From CAYMDD01 sp964409675 (GTDB taxonomy: Bacteria > Pseudomonadota > Alphaproteobacteria > Rickettsiales > SXRF01), in the NCBI GenBank assembly GCA_964409675.1, contig CAYPEF010000088.1, positions 1 through 10,139 on the forward strand: DNA of 10,139 bases, in the 5' to 3' direction. How positions within the stretch are numbered: position 1 is the stretch's first letter; each line of letters begins with the position of its first letter. The notes beneath the pieces were generated by a model, which was not told the origin of the DNA, did not search any database, and worked only from the letters and a program-made list of their open reading frames with translations. Positions 1 to 6,105 of this stretch are shown here, in pieces. The position numbers were made by a program, and so were the translations under genes.

Positions 1-1593
1 GTGCTGATGGTGGAATCGGAAGCCAAGGAACTGCCCGAGGATGTGATGCTTGGTGCGGTGAGCTTTGGCCACAAGCAGATGCAGCCGGTGATCGACCTGA
101 TCATCCAGATGGCGGAAGACTGCGCGAAAGAGCCGTGGGACCTCTCCGACCGTTTCAACAACCCGGAGCTGTACGGCAAGATCAAGCAGCTTGGCGAAGC
201 GGGTTTCCGCGAAGCTTATGCAATCACCGCCAAGCAGGCGCGCTCCGAGCGCATCAGCCAGGTGAAGGAAACCATCAAGGCTGCGCTGGCGCCGAAAGAA
301 GGCGAAGAAGCGCTGGACAAGATGCTGGTGTCCTTCCTGATCAAGAAGCTGGAATCGGACATTGTGCGTAACGGCATCCTGCAGAGCGGCAAGCGTATTG
401 ACGGCCGTTCCGTCACCAACGTTCGCCCGATTGACGTGCAGGTCGGCATCCTGCCGATGACGCATGGCTCGGCGCTGTTTACCCGCGGCGAAACGCAGTC
501 CATCTGCGTGACCACGCTGGGCACCGGCGAAGACGAGCAGATCATCGACGCGATTGAAGGCGAATACCGCGAAGATTTCATGCTGCATTACAACTTCCCG
601 CCCTATTCGGTGGGCGAAACCGGGCGCGTGGGCGCACCGGGGCGCCGCGAAGTCGGCCACGGCAAGCTGGCATGGCGCGCACTCAGCGCCGTGCTGCCGG
701 AGAAGGCGGATTTTCCGTATACCATTCGCGTGGTGTCGGAAATCACCGAATCCAACGGCTCCTCATCGATGGCGACTGTCTGCGGCGGTTCGCTTTCCAT
801 GATGGATGCGGGCGTGCCGCTGAAGCGCCCGGTGGCGGGTATCGCCATGGGCTTGATTAAAGAGAAGTCCGGCTTCACCGTGCTCTCCGACATCATGGGC
901 GACGAAGACCATCTCGGCGATATGGATTTCAAGGTGGCCGGAACGGAAGCGGGCATCACCGCGCTGCAAATGGACATCAAGATCGACGGCATCACAGAAG
1001 AGATCATGCAGGTGGCGCTCAAGCAGGCGCATGAAGGCCGCGCGCATATCCTCGGCGAGATGAACAAGGTGATGAATACCGCGCGCGGCGGCGTGAACGC
1101 CAATGCGCCGCGCATCACCACCATCACCATTCCGAAGGAGAAGATCCGCGAAGTGATCGGCTCCGGCGGCAAGGTGATCCGCGAGATCGTGGAAGTCTCC
1201 GGCGCGAAGGTGGACATCGAAGATGACGGCACCATTAAAATCGCCGCTGTCGGCGAAGAGCAGGGCAAGAAGGCGCTGGAGATGATTTACGCTATCGTCG
1301 CGGAAGCCGAAGTGGGCAAGATCTATTCCGGCAAGGTGGTGCGTATCGTCGATTTCGGCGCGTTCGTGAACTTCCTCGGCCCCAAGGACGGCTTGGTGCA
1401 TATCAGCGAAATCGTCGACCGCCGTTTAGGCAAGGTGGAAGAAGTGCTGAAAGAGGGTGATGTGGTGAAGGTGAAAGTCCTCGACATCGACCCGCGCGGC
1501 AAGGTGCGCCTGTCCATGAAAGTGGTGGACCAGGAAACCGGCGCGGATATTTCCGACCAGGTGCAAACCCGGAAGGAAAAGAAAGAGGCGTAA
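1..1593 (+). CDS. pnp: Polyribonucleotide nucleotidyltransferase (PNPase), 3' part
   Basis: PNPase degrades RNA 3' to 5' by phosphorolysis, releasing nucleoside diphosphates, and is usually a trimer in the degradosome or acting alone. The window opens inside the gene: the first codon (GTG) is an internal valine of the conserved stretch VLMVESEA, so roughly 170-190 N-terminal residues (most of the first RNase PH domain) lie upstream. In the 530 residues present, the helical linker spans about 1-115 and the second RNase PH domain about 130-355. That domain carries the phosphate-binding SNGSSSM (251-257) and the acidic motif GDEDHLGDMDF (300-310). A KH domain with GSGG follows (about 371-430), then an S1 domain (about 437-510) with DFGAFV and DGLVHISE, and a short charged tail. 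No motif is damaged. Family identity is certain. The real start is outside the window, and the usual upstream neighbour rpsO cannot be checked. Confidence 0.98.
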   Translation: MLMVESEAKELPEDVMLGAVSFGHKQMQPVIDLIIQMAEDCAKEPWDLSDRFNNPELYGKIKQLGEAGFREAYAITAKQARSERISQVKETIKAALAPKEGEEALDKMLVSFLIKKLESDIVRNGILQSGKRIDGRSVTNVRPIDVQVGILPMTHGSALFTRGETQSICVTTLGTGEDEQIIDAIEGEYREDFMLHYNFPPYSVGETGRVGAPGRREVGHGKLAWRALSAVLPEKADFPYTIRVVSEITESNGSSSMATVCGGSLSMMDAGVPLKRPVAGIAMGLIKEKSGFTVLSDIMGDEDHLGDMDFKVAGTEAGITALQMDIKIDGITEEIMQVALKQAHEGRAHILGEMNKVMNTARGGVNANAPRITTITIPKEKIREVIGSGGKVIREIVEVSGAKVDIEDDGTIKIAAVGEEQGKKALEMIYAIVAEAEVGKIYSGKVVRIVDFGAFVNFLGPKDGLVHISEIVDRRLGKVEEVLKEGDVVKVKVLDIDPRGKVRLSMKVVDQETGADISDQVQTRKEKKEA

Positions 1594-1612
1594 GCTTTGC
1601 TAAGCTTCAACG

Positions 1613-1647
1613 AAAAAGGCGGGCAATGAAAATTGCCCGCCTTTTTT
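1613..1647. terminator. Rho-independent terminator after pnp, probably bidirectional
   Basis: A perfect 10-bp stem (1618-1627 with 1632-1641, GGCGGGCAAT/ATTGCCCGCC) closes a GAAA loop. It is followed by six T on the plus strand and preceded by five A, which become a T-run on the minus strand. It starts about 20 nt past the pnp stop and 13 nt before the stop of the convergent GIY-YIG gene, so it can end both transcripts. Confidence 0.93.
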
Positions 1648-1659
1648 ATCAAGGTCAGA

Positions 1660-2403
1660 TTATTTATAACGATTTAGCAACTCACTTTCATTGAAGCTTG
1701 CAATCGCCGCACTTTCAAAAAGAGTGCGAATATTTTTGGATGTGAAATCGGCTATCTGACTAATCCCGCCTTTTTCCATCAAAGCGTTTTCATCCATAAT
1801 AAAAACGGCGATTTCCGCTCCATTTTTTAATGTTTGGATTAAAATTGTATTCAGTCGTATATTGGTTTGCTGATTGCGTCCTGGATTCCGATAACCTGCA
1901 AAGCGGCGATTCAAATTTCCAGTTTCTCCTATATATGTAACTTCTTTGTTATTGTGTATTATACAAAAGCGGTAAACACCTGCTACGTGGTTAGCATGTG
2001 GAAAAGCAAGTCGGTTTGCGCTGTCTATAACAATTTTACCTAAACGCTGCCATTGCATTTTTAATGCGTACTGATGATAAATGGGATTGTCTTGCGGTAA
2101 AGAAGCTGGCCATTCGTTAGGACTTGACGTGAATTTTCTGGATAACACTTGTTCCACAGGTTTTAGTAGGCGCTCAAAAATAACAACCTGGTCAATACAA
2201 CGCACTTCTTGAACTTTCCATCTCGACTTCAGCCAAGCGCTGCCTTGTGTATTGTGAATATGATTAGCCCACCATTCTCGGTGAACAAGAGCACTTCGTG
2301 GAAGCGGTAATCCAATTATTGCTTCAATTTCTGTGAAAGAAGCAACCCAAGTATTTTGTCGCAGACTTGAGAAATGTTGTTGAAGCGGAGTATATTTGCT
2401 CAT
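1660..2403 (-). CDS. DUF7662-like / GIY-YIG nuclease domain fusion protein
   Basis: This 247-residue protein has two parts. Residues about 3-79 (YTPLQQHFSSL, then FTEIEAIIGLPLP, HREWWANH, AWLKSRWKV and VVIFERL) resemble the small domain catalogued as DUF7662. That assignment is from memory of its pattern and is not verified. Residues about 140-240 form a GIY-YIG nuclease domain: G142-V-Y144, Y157-I-G159, an arginine pair at R166/R167 after TGNLN, a late glutamate E230 as the expected metal ligand, and N238 after it. GIY-YIG enzymes make single- or double-strand DNA cuts in repair, restriction and homing. All main catalytic positions seem present, so it is likely active, but its target is unknown. 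The DNA is clearly AT-richer than its neighbours, suggesting acquisition. No methyltransferase or mobile-element gene adjoins it. The ATG start at 2403 is the first that includes the whole N-terminal domain. Confidence 0.85.
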   Translation of the reverse strand: MSKYTPLQQHFSSLRQNTWVASFTEIEAIIGLPLPRSALVHREWWANHIHNTQGSAWLKSRWKVQEVRCIDQVVIFERLLKPVEQVLSRKFTSSPNEWPASLPQDNPIYHQYALKMQWQRLGKIVIDSANRLAFPHANHVAGVYRFCIIHNNKEVTYIGETGNLNRRFAGYRNPGRNQQTNIRLNTILIQTLKNGAEIAVFIMDENALMEKGGISQIADFTSKNIRTLFESAAIASFNESELLNRYK

Positions 2404-2493
2404 GTCTGAATGATGTGCCTATTTCTGCAACTGATGTATGTTAGGTGACATAAGAAACTTTTTCCATAGCGAATTTTGCTTTAAGTTTGACAC

Positions 2494-2521
2494 AAAAAAA
2501 GGCCCCTTTTGCAAGGGGCCT
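2494..2521 (-). terminator. Rho-independent terminator of the H1-like gene
   Basis: The stem GGCCCCTT (2501-2508) pairs with AAGGGGCC (2513-2520), extended by A2500/T2521, around a 4-nt loop. The seven A on the plus-strand left side (2494-2500) become the T-run when read on the minus strand. It lies about 47 nt past the H1-like stop codon, in the gap before the GIY-YIG gene. There is no T-run on the plus strand. Confidence 0.9.
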
Positions 2522-2567
2522 CGTATTTCGGTAATCGACTTGCAGGCCGGGAGGGCCTGCCCATCCA

Positions 2568-2906
2568 TTAGAAGCGGATGGTGGTCACTTGTGTGTCGGA
2601 AGCCTTTTTGGCGAACATGCCAACGCTGGAGCGCTTCGGAGCGGCTTTGCGGGCAGCCGGCTTCTTGGCAGCGGTCTTCTTTACGGCCTTCTTTGCAGCC
2701 GGCTTTTTAGCAGCGGCCTTCTTCACGACTTTCTTCGCAGCCGGCTTCTTGGCAGCGGTCTTCTTCTTCACGGTGGTCTTCTTCGCCGCTACTTTTTTCG
2801 CTGCGGGCTTCTTGGCAGCGGTCTTCTTCTTCGGAGCGGCTTTCTTCGCAGCCGGCTTCTTCTTGGCAGCGGGTTTCGCAGCTTTCTTGGTCGAAGTCAT
2901 TAACAT
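2568..2906 (-). CDS. Histone H1-like lysine/alanine-rich DNA-binding protein
   Basis: This 112-residue protein is built almost wholly of Lys, Ala and Pro in AAKKPAAKK-type repeats, like the C-terminal tail of eukaryotic H1 and bacterial H1-like nucleoid proteins, which bind DNA non-specifically by charge. Residues 26-39 (KKKTAAKKPAAKKV) recur exactly at 47-60, 21 residues later. At DNA level a 29-nt block is identical at 2653-2681 and 2737-2765, so the length may change by recombination. The last 22 residues (from KRSSVGMFAKK to TTIRF) are not repetitive and may be a separate functional tail. The start at 2906 is preferred over the in-frame ATG at 2900 because AAGGAGAT sits 5 nt upstream of it. 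The gene has its own terminator and appears monocistronic. The open frames on the other strand of this repeat are shadows. Confidence 0.9.
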   Translation of the reverse strand: MLMTSTKKAAKPAAKKKPAAKKAAPKKKTAAKKPAAKKVAAKKTTVKKKTAAKKPAAKKVVKKAAAKKPAAKKAVKKTAAKKPAARKAAPKRSSVGMFAKKASDTQVTTIRF

Positions 2907-3250
2907 GATTCATCTCCTTCAAGGTTTGGATTCGAACACACCGTGTGCCCGAATTCTGAGTATCACTTAAACCTAAAATGATAAATTTTCTATTAACGCT
3001 CCCGGAAAAACCGAAGCATCACCGCAGCTTGCCGGGGGCATTTGAAGCGCCGCGAGAAGCGGTTTTTCACCTGCGGAAAATTGCTGTAACGCTAGAGTTT
3101 CCGCGGCTCACACGCATGTTGTGATGTGCAAAAATTTTGCTGCGCATCGCATCACGCGACGCCATTTCGACGCGTGCGAAATTTTTTTCGTTTCGGGTGT
3201 GGTATAAAAATCACATGGGCAGAGGCGAAGCTTTGCGATATAGAATTTAC
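2907..3250. other. Divergent intergenic region, H1-like / cysteine peptidase
   Basis: About 340 nt with no convincing gene. It must hold the promoters of the minus-strand H1-like gene and the plus-strand peptidase. An AT-rich patch (about 2966-2996) would suit the former, but I see no clean -35/-10 pair. TATAAA at 3203-3208 and TATAGAAT at 3239-3246 are possible -10 elements for the peptidase. GAAAAACCG (3005-3013) has an inverted copy CGGTTTTTC (3060-3068) 46 nt away, of unknown meaning. Confidence 0.4.
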
Positions 3251-3271
3251 ATGCACACGCACCACCGAACC

Positions 3272-3916
3272 ATGCGCACACTCCGATCCTGTATCCTCGC
3301 GGCTCTGTTTTCCGTCGTTCCGTTCATCGAAGCGCGCGCCGCCATCCATTCTTTCTTCGAGATGACGGAAACCTTCTCCGCCGACATCCGCCCCTTTCCC
3401 AAATGGACCGGCATGCTGGCGCGTTTCGAGACGGAAAAAACCCTCAACGACGATGAATGCGGCCTGCAGCGCTATCATCCATGCACCGTGAAGGAATGGA
3501 AATCACTGTTTGCGAAATGGCATGAGAAACCGTTCACTGAAATGATCGAAACGGTGAACGATTTTGCCAATGCATTTCCCTACACCGTCGACCAGATCAA
3601 CTGGGGCCTGGAGGATTACTGGGAAGCGCCGTATGAATTCCTGGCGGTGAGCGGCGACTGCGAGGATTACGCCATCAGCAAATATTACAGCTTGCGCGCC
3701 GCCGGTATTCCGGCGTCGCAGATGCGCGTGATGATCGTGCAGGATTTCAACCTGGGCGGCGTCATCCATGCCATCCTCGGCATCTACGATGCGGACAATA
3801 CTCTCTATATACTGGACAACCAGATCAAGCAGGTGATGCCCGCGCTGCGCATCTATCATTACAAGCCGATCTACGGCATTAATGAAGAAGGCTGGTGGGC
3901 GTATTACCCGAAGTGA
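3272..3916 (+). CDS. Exported transglutaminase-like cysteine peptidase (BTLCP family)
   Basis: This 214-residue protein matches the bacterial transglutaminase-like cysteine proteinase family (Pfam PF06035, peptidase C93), which includes LapG, the periplasmic protease that releases the LapA adhesin. The catalytic triad is visible: C130 in SGDCEDYA, H166 in GGVIHAIL and D182 in ILDNQ, in the order and context typical of the family. Residues 1-23 (MRTLRS, a hydrophobic run, then EARA) look like a Sec signal peptide cut near ARA|A, so it acts in the periplasm. The start is uncertain because no good Shine-Dalgarno precedes any candidate. ATG 3272 gives the most compact signal peptide, and ATG 3251 adds seven residues. 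The frame also stays open to a TTG at 3137. No LapD, LapA or type I secretion gene is in the window, so the substrate is unknown and the name lapG is not justified. Confidence 0.88.
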   Translation: MRTLRSCILAALFSVVPFIEARAAIHSFFEMTETFSADIRPFPKWTGMLARFETEKTLNDDECGLQRYHPCTVKEWKSLFAKWHEKPFTEMIETVNDFANAFPYTVDQINWGLEDYWEAPYEFLAVSGDCEDYAISKYYSLRAAGIPASQMRVMIVQDFNLGGVIHAILGIYDADNTLYILDNQIKQVMPALRIYHYKPIYGINEEGWWAYYPK

Positions 3917-3969
3917 TGCGCGGTATGAAAGGCAATGCATCCTTCCAACGCACATACTCATTCTTTTTT

Positions 3970-4019
3970 GTCATACCGCCGCATGGCGGTATCCGGACCC
4001 CGGCATTCGCCGGGGTGAC
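3970..4019. repeat. REP-type double hairpin (GTCATACCGCC family)
   Basis: Two perfect 7-bp hairpins stand side by side: TACCGCC-GCAT-GGCGGTA (3974-3991) and CCCCGGC-ATTC-GCCGGGG (3998-4015). The whole is bracketed by GTCA (3970-3973) and TGAC (4016-4019). It resembles dispersed REP elements common in proteobacteria. It lies about 50 nt past the peptidase stop. There is no T-run after it on either strand, so it is not a standard terminator, although it could protect the mRNA 3' end. Confidence 0.8.
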
Positions 4020-4064
4020 AATAACGGTGTGGCAGCTTGCAGTTGCGATATTCAATCCCATGCC

Positions 4065-4142
4065 CGTCATTGCGAGCGCAGCGAAGCAATCTATGCCTCA
4101 GCGAGTGGATAGCCGGATTGCTTCGCTGCGCTCGCAATGACG
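4065..4142. repeat. Perfect 27-nt inverted repeat (CGTCATTGCGAGC type)
   Basis: The 27 nt at 4065-4091 are repeated exactly in inverse at 4116-4142, with a 24-nt spacer between. The arms begin CGTCATTGCGAGCG and end AAGCAATC. This sequence type is widely dispersed as a palindromic repeat in bacterial genomes. The right arm ends 7 nt before the Shine-Dalgarno of the acetyltransferase gene, so a long hairpin would form in any transcript entering that gene from upstream. Confidence 0.9.
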
Positions 4143-4160
4143 ATATAATAAGGTGACATT

Positions 4161-4727
4161 ATGCATTCGCATCTTTCCCCCTCTCCATCCGCATCCGTAA
4201 ATGAAAACCCGCGTATCACTTTCCGACATGCCGAACCCGCCGACGCCGCCGAGCTGAATGATTTCGCGCGCGACGCCTTTATACGCAGCTTCGGCCATTT
4301 GTATAGTGAGGCGGAATTGCTGCCCTTCCTCGCGCAGCGCTATAATGAGGCGGTACTGCGCGAAAAGCTGCGCGCGCGTTCCTGCTATATTTATATCGCG
4401 CATGACGGCGAGCGGGTAGCGGGGTTCGTGAAAGCGGATGTATGCGAGCTGCCGGTGGCGGCAGAAGAAGAGGGGGCGTATGAGATTCACCATCTCTACG
4501 TGTCGGATCGCTGGCATGGCCACGGCATCGGCAGGCATCTTCTTTCGCAGGCCATCGACTGGTGCGAGGCGCAAGGCGCGCGCAGCATCTATGTCGGCGT
4601 GTGGGAGGAAAACGAAGGTGCGCAGCGCCTCTACGCCCGCGCCGGATTCGCCAAGCACAGCGAATATCTCTTCCGCGTCGGCATCCATGCCGACAGGGAG
4701 TGGATCATGCGGCGCGAGGTTGTCTGA
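4161..4727 (+). CDS. GNAT-family N-acetyltransferase
   Basis: This 188-residue protein has a GNAT fold, which transfers an acetyl group from acetyl-CoA to an amine. The N-terminal part (FRHAEPADAAELNDFARDAF, residues 21-40) is the usual first strand and helix. The central strands include ERVAGFVKADV (84-94) and the core strand EIHHLYVSDRW (108-118). Motif A, R117-x-x-G120-x-G122 with IGRHLL, binds the CoA pyrophosphate. Motif B follows as NEGAQRLYARAGF (151-163). The substrate cannot be told. The first ~17 residues are Ser/Pro-rich and probably disordered. ATG 4161 has AAGGTGA 4 nt upstream (4150-4156), a good Shine-Dalgarno. It is a lone gene between repeat clusters. TATAAT at 4144-4149 is too close to the start to be an ordinary promoter with this leader. 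Confidence 0.93.
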   Translation: MHSHLSPSPSASVNENPRITFRHAEPADAAELNDFARDAFIRSFGHLYSEAELLPFLAQRYNEAVLREKLRARSCYIYIAHDGERVAGFVKADVCELPVAAEEEGAYEIHHLYVSDRWHGHGIGRHLLSQAIDWCEAQGARSIYVGVWEENEGAQRLYARAGFAKHSEYLFRVGIHADREWIMRREVV

Positions 4728-4728
4728 T

Positions 4729-4752
4729 GTCATCCCGAGTGTGGCGAGGGAT
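4729..4752. repeat. Short REP-like palindrome (GTCATCCCGAG type)
   Basis: Just 2 nt after the acetyltransferase stop, GTCATCCCGAGTGTGGCGAGGGAT can fold with ATCCC (4732-4736) against GGGAT (4748-4752). It resembles the common dispersed repeat unit GTCATCCCGAG...GAGGGAT. No T-run follows. Confidence 0.6.
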
Positions 4753-4766
4753 ATTCACATGTATAG

Positions 4767-4908
4767 TATAGTCATTATAAAAATTCGTCATTCCCCGAAT
4801 CGCATAGCGATTATAGGGCAATCCAGCCGAGGATGCGGCAGGGATCGCCCTATCATGTTGCCAGTGCAACATTCGGGCGATGACGAATTGTTATTTGGAA
4901 TGACTATA
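4767..4908. repeat. 142-bp nested-palindrome element with terminal inverted repeats
   Basis: The ends are perfect inverted repeats: TATAGTCATT (4767-4776) against AATGACTATA (4899-4908). Inside them, 4783-4800 matches the inverse of 4871-4888 at 16 of 18 positions. At the core, ATAGGGC (4813-4819) pairs with GCCCTAT (4847-4853). The layered symmetry and sharp 10-bp ends resemble a small non-autonomous element (MITE-like or composite REP). No coding capacity is seen and no clear flanking target duplication is visible. It lies in the 381-nt gap between the acetyltransferase and the glycine-zipper gene. Confidence 0.7.
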
Positions 4909-4957
4909 TTATAAGGGGCCATTGGCAATGCCCATGCATTTACCCTGATCTGGAGGG

Positions 4958-4990
4958 GCATGGGGCCCGGCCTGCGCCGGGACGACGGGA
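4958..4990. repeat. GC-rich REP-like hairpin
   Basis: CCCGGC (4966-4971), loop CTGC, GCCGGG (4976-4981) is a perfect 6-bp stem, followed by GACGACGGG. On the minus strand it reads CCCGTCGTCCCGGCGCAGG, the typical look of dispersed proteobacterial REP units. No gene overlaps it. Confidence 0.65.
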
Positions 4991-5027
4991 AAACCGAATC
5001 GCATGCATTGTGAACAACGCATCAGAA

Positions 5028-5055
5028 AATAAAAATGCCCGCGCAAGGCGGGCAT
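5028..5055 (-). terminator. Rho-independent terminator of the glycine-zipper gene
   Basis: The stem ATGCCCGC (5035-5042) pairs with GCGGGCAT (5048-5055) over a 5-nt loop. On the minus strand it is followed by a T-rich run (TTTTATTTT, from plus 5026-5034). It lies about 54 nt past the stop at 5109. A second, bulged hairpin (about 5077-5099, CCTCCTC against GAGGGGAGG) sits between stop and terminator and looks like the CT-rich outer arm of the ~180-bp repeat family described below. Confidence 0.85.
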
Positions 5056-5108
5056 GAAAGAGATGAAACCTGCACGCCCTCCTCTTGCGAGGGGAGGCAG
5101 GTAAGCTA

Positions 5109-5537
5109 TTAAAGCTCCCGCACGCCGGAAGGCTGCGCAATGACTTGCTGCGTCCACTTGCCGACCACCGGTTTTTCGGTGGTGGAGGTGAAGGAGGAGA
5201 CCGCCCCGGTGCCAAACCCGGCCATTGCGCCGCCGGTGGCGCCAACTGTACCAACAATTGCTGCACCTAATGTAGGCGCTACTGCTTTTATTGTCGCGTC
5301 AGTTACTGGGTGGCCATAATGAGTTGCAGCATCTTTAATGGTTTCTATTACAGAAGTAGGAACTACTGAATTAACTGCAACACCGGTAAGCGCTCCAACT
5401 CCAGCGCCTACGATGCCACCCGCTACGCCGGTTACAACTGTATCCGCAATCGTATGCCCGACTTTGCTTAGCACGCCGGGATAGGTAGCTTCGGATTTCA
5501 TTTCGATGCCCGGGGGCAGGGTGTTTTCTTCGCTCAT
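5109..5537 (-). CDS. Glycine-zipper hypothetical protein
   Basis: I do not recognise a family for this 142-residue protein. It has a polar N-terminus (1-28). Two glycine/alanine/valine-rich hydrophobic segments follow: about 31-60 with closely spaced G37, G40, G41, G44, G46 and G48, and about 85-113 with G91, G96, G99, G102, G103, G107, G109 and G111. A polar linker with ATHYGHPVTD (71-80) separates them, and a polar tail ends in SGVREL. Glycine-zipper pairs of this kind pack tightly in membranes and occur in outer-membrane lipoproteins, small membrane proteins and some toxins. There is no signal peptide or lipobox at the N-terminus. ATG 5537 has GGAG 8 nt upstream. The middle of the gene (about 5265-5450) is visibly AT-richer than its ends. 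A perfect dyad lies just upstream. Confidence 0.75.
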   Translation of the reverse strand: MSEENTLPPGIEMKSEATYPGVLSKVGHTIADTVVTGVAGGIVGAGVGALTGVAVNSVVPTSVIETIKDAATHYGHPVTDATIKAVAPTLGAAIVGTVGATGGAMAGFGTGAVSSFTSTTEKPVVGKWTQQVIAQPSGVREL

Positions 5538-5562
5538 GGCGGATGCTCCATTTGGTAATGAT

Positions 5563-5579
5563 AGGGATAGTATATCCCT
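5563..5579. promoter_or_regulatory. Perfect 7-bp dyad, possible operator of the glycine-zipper gene
   Basis: AGGGATA-GTA-TATCCCT is an exact inverted repeat centred 34 nt upstream of the ATG at 5537. On the minus strand its centre contains TATACT, one base from the -10 consensus, so a protein bound here would cover the promoter. No good -35 lies at 17 bp spacing, so the promoter reading is weak. A chance palindrome cannot be excluded. Confidence 0.35.
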
Positions 5580-5690
5580 GATATGTCAGATTGTGTGTGA
5601 CAGTTTGATGAAAATGAAAGGAGATAAGAAATTAGGTATTACAATACTATAGCAGAAAAATAACCGGGATTCCTGCGCCGCCGGCCTGGC

Positions 5691-6041
5691 TTACCACTGG
5701 TTCGGGTCCACCGGTTTGCGGGCAGGGCGCGGAGCGGCTGGCGGCGGGGCGGGGGATTCGGCGGCAGGGGATTGGGGAGTGGAAGCGGGCGGCTTCCCCG
5801 GCCTGTCCAGCTCCTTCAGCAGCATCTGCTGCGCGATGAACCCGGCGTCGCTTTTTAAGGATACCATTGTGGTACGTCCGCAATTGAGGCAGCTGCGTTG
5901 CACGCCCGCGCGCCGCCATATGCTGTAAAAAGGCCCCGGCACCAGCAGCACCGCCCAGATGAATACCTCCATGGCCTTGCTGCCGCGCAGGATTTTTTTG
6001 CCCTTGCCTTCATAACCGCACTGGGTGCAGATGCCGCTCAT
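5691..6041 (-). CDS. Small membrane protein with two CxxC zinc-ribbon halves
   Basis: This 116-residue protein has CTQC (C5/C8) and CLNC (C51/C54) flanking a hydrophobic stretch (about 24-42, MEVFIWAVLLVPGPFYSIW). Together the cysteine pairs would make one zinc ribbon closed across a short membrane-inserted hairpin. The pattern CxxCGYEGKGKK...GS...E...PGPFYSIWR...CxxC recalls widespread small bacterial proteins of unknown role. The C-terminal 35 residues are rich in Pro and Ala and probably disordered, ending VDPNQW. The start at 6041 is chosen over the upstream in-frame ATG at 6071 because GGAGG sits 7 nt upstream and it begins directly at the zinc ribbon. The gene is divergent from the large sensor gene. 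Function unknown. Confidence 0.8.
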   Translation of the reverse strand: MSGICTQCGYEGKGKKILRGSKAMEVFIWAVLLVPGPFYSIWRRAGVQRSCLNCGRTTMVSLKSDAGFIAQQMLLKELDRPGKPPASTPQSPAAESPAPPPAAPRPARKPVDPNQW

Positions 6042-6105
6042 GCCGCCGCCTCCGTTAATTAGGCAAAGCATAGGCGGAAATGATTAATAAAACGCATACT
6101 ATCAG

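Noticed and set aside
603..1401. Long antisense frames inside pnp
   Set aside because: They overlap conserved catalytic, KH and S1 coding sequence and show no domain of their own.
2915..2945. tRNA-like T-loop, TTCGAATCC on the minus strand
   Set aside because: The flanking bases do not pair as a T stem, and no acceptor, D or anticodon arm is found nearby.
2578..2970. 130-codon plus-strand frame, hydrophobic with Phe/Ala repeats resembling membrane segments
   Set aside because: It is the mirror of the Lys/Ala codon repeats of the H1-like gene (AAG/GCC read backwards gives CTT/GGC). The minus-strand gene has a good ribosome site and terminator.
3970..4019. Terminator for the cysteine peptidase gene
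   Set aside because: The hairpins are strong but the T-run lies before them on the plus strand, not after, and the GTCA...TGAC frame marks it as a REP-type unit.
4144..4149. Consensus TATAAT as the promoter of the acetyltransferase gene
   Set aside because: A start of transcription about 7 nt downstream would fall at or past the Shine-Dalgarno, and no -35 hexamer lies at normal spacing.
5608..5652. 14-codon frame beginning MKMKGDKK
   Set aside because: It has no ribosome binding site, is very short, and lies in AT-rich intergenic DNA where such frames are common by chance.
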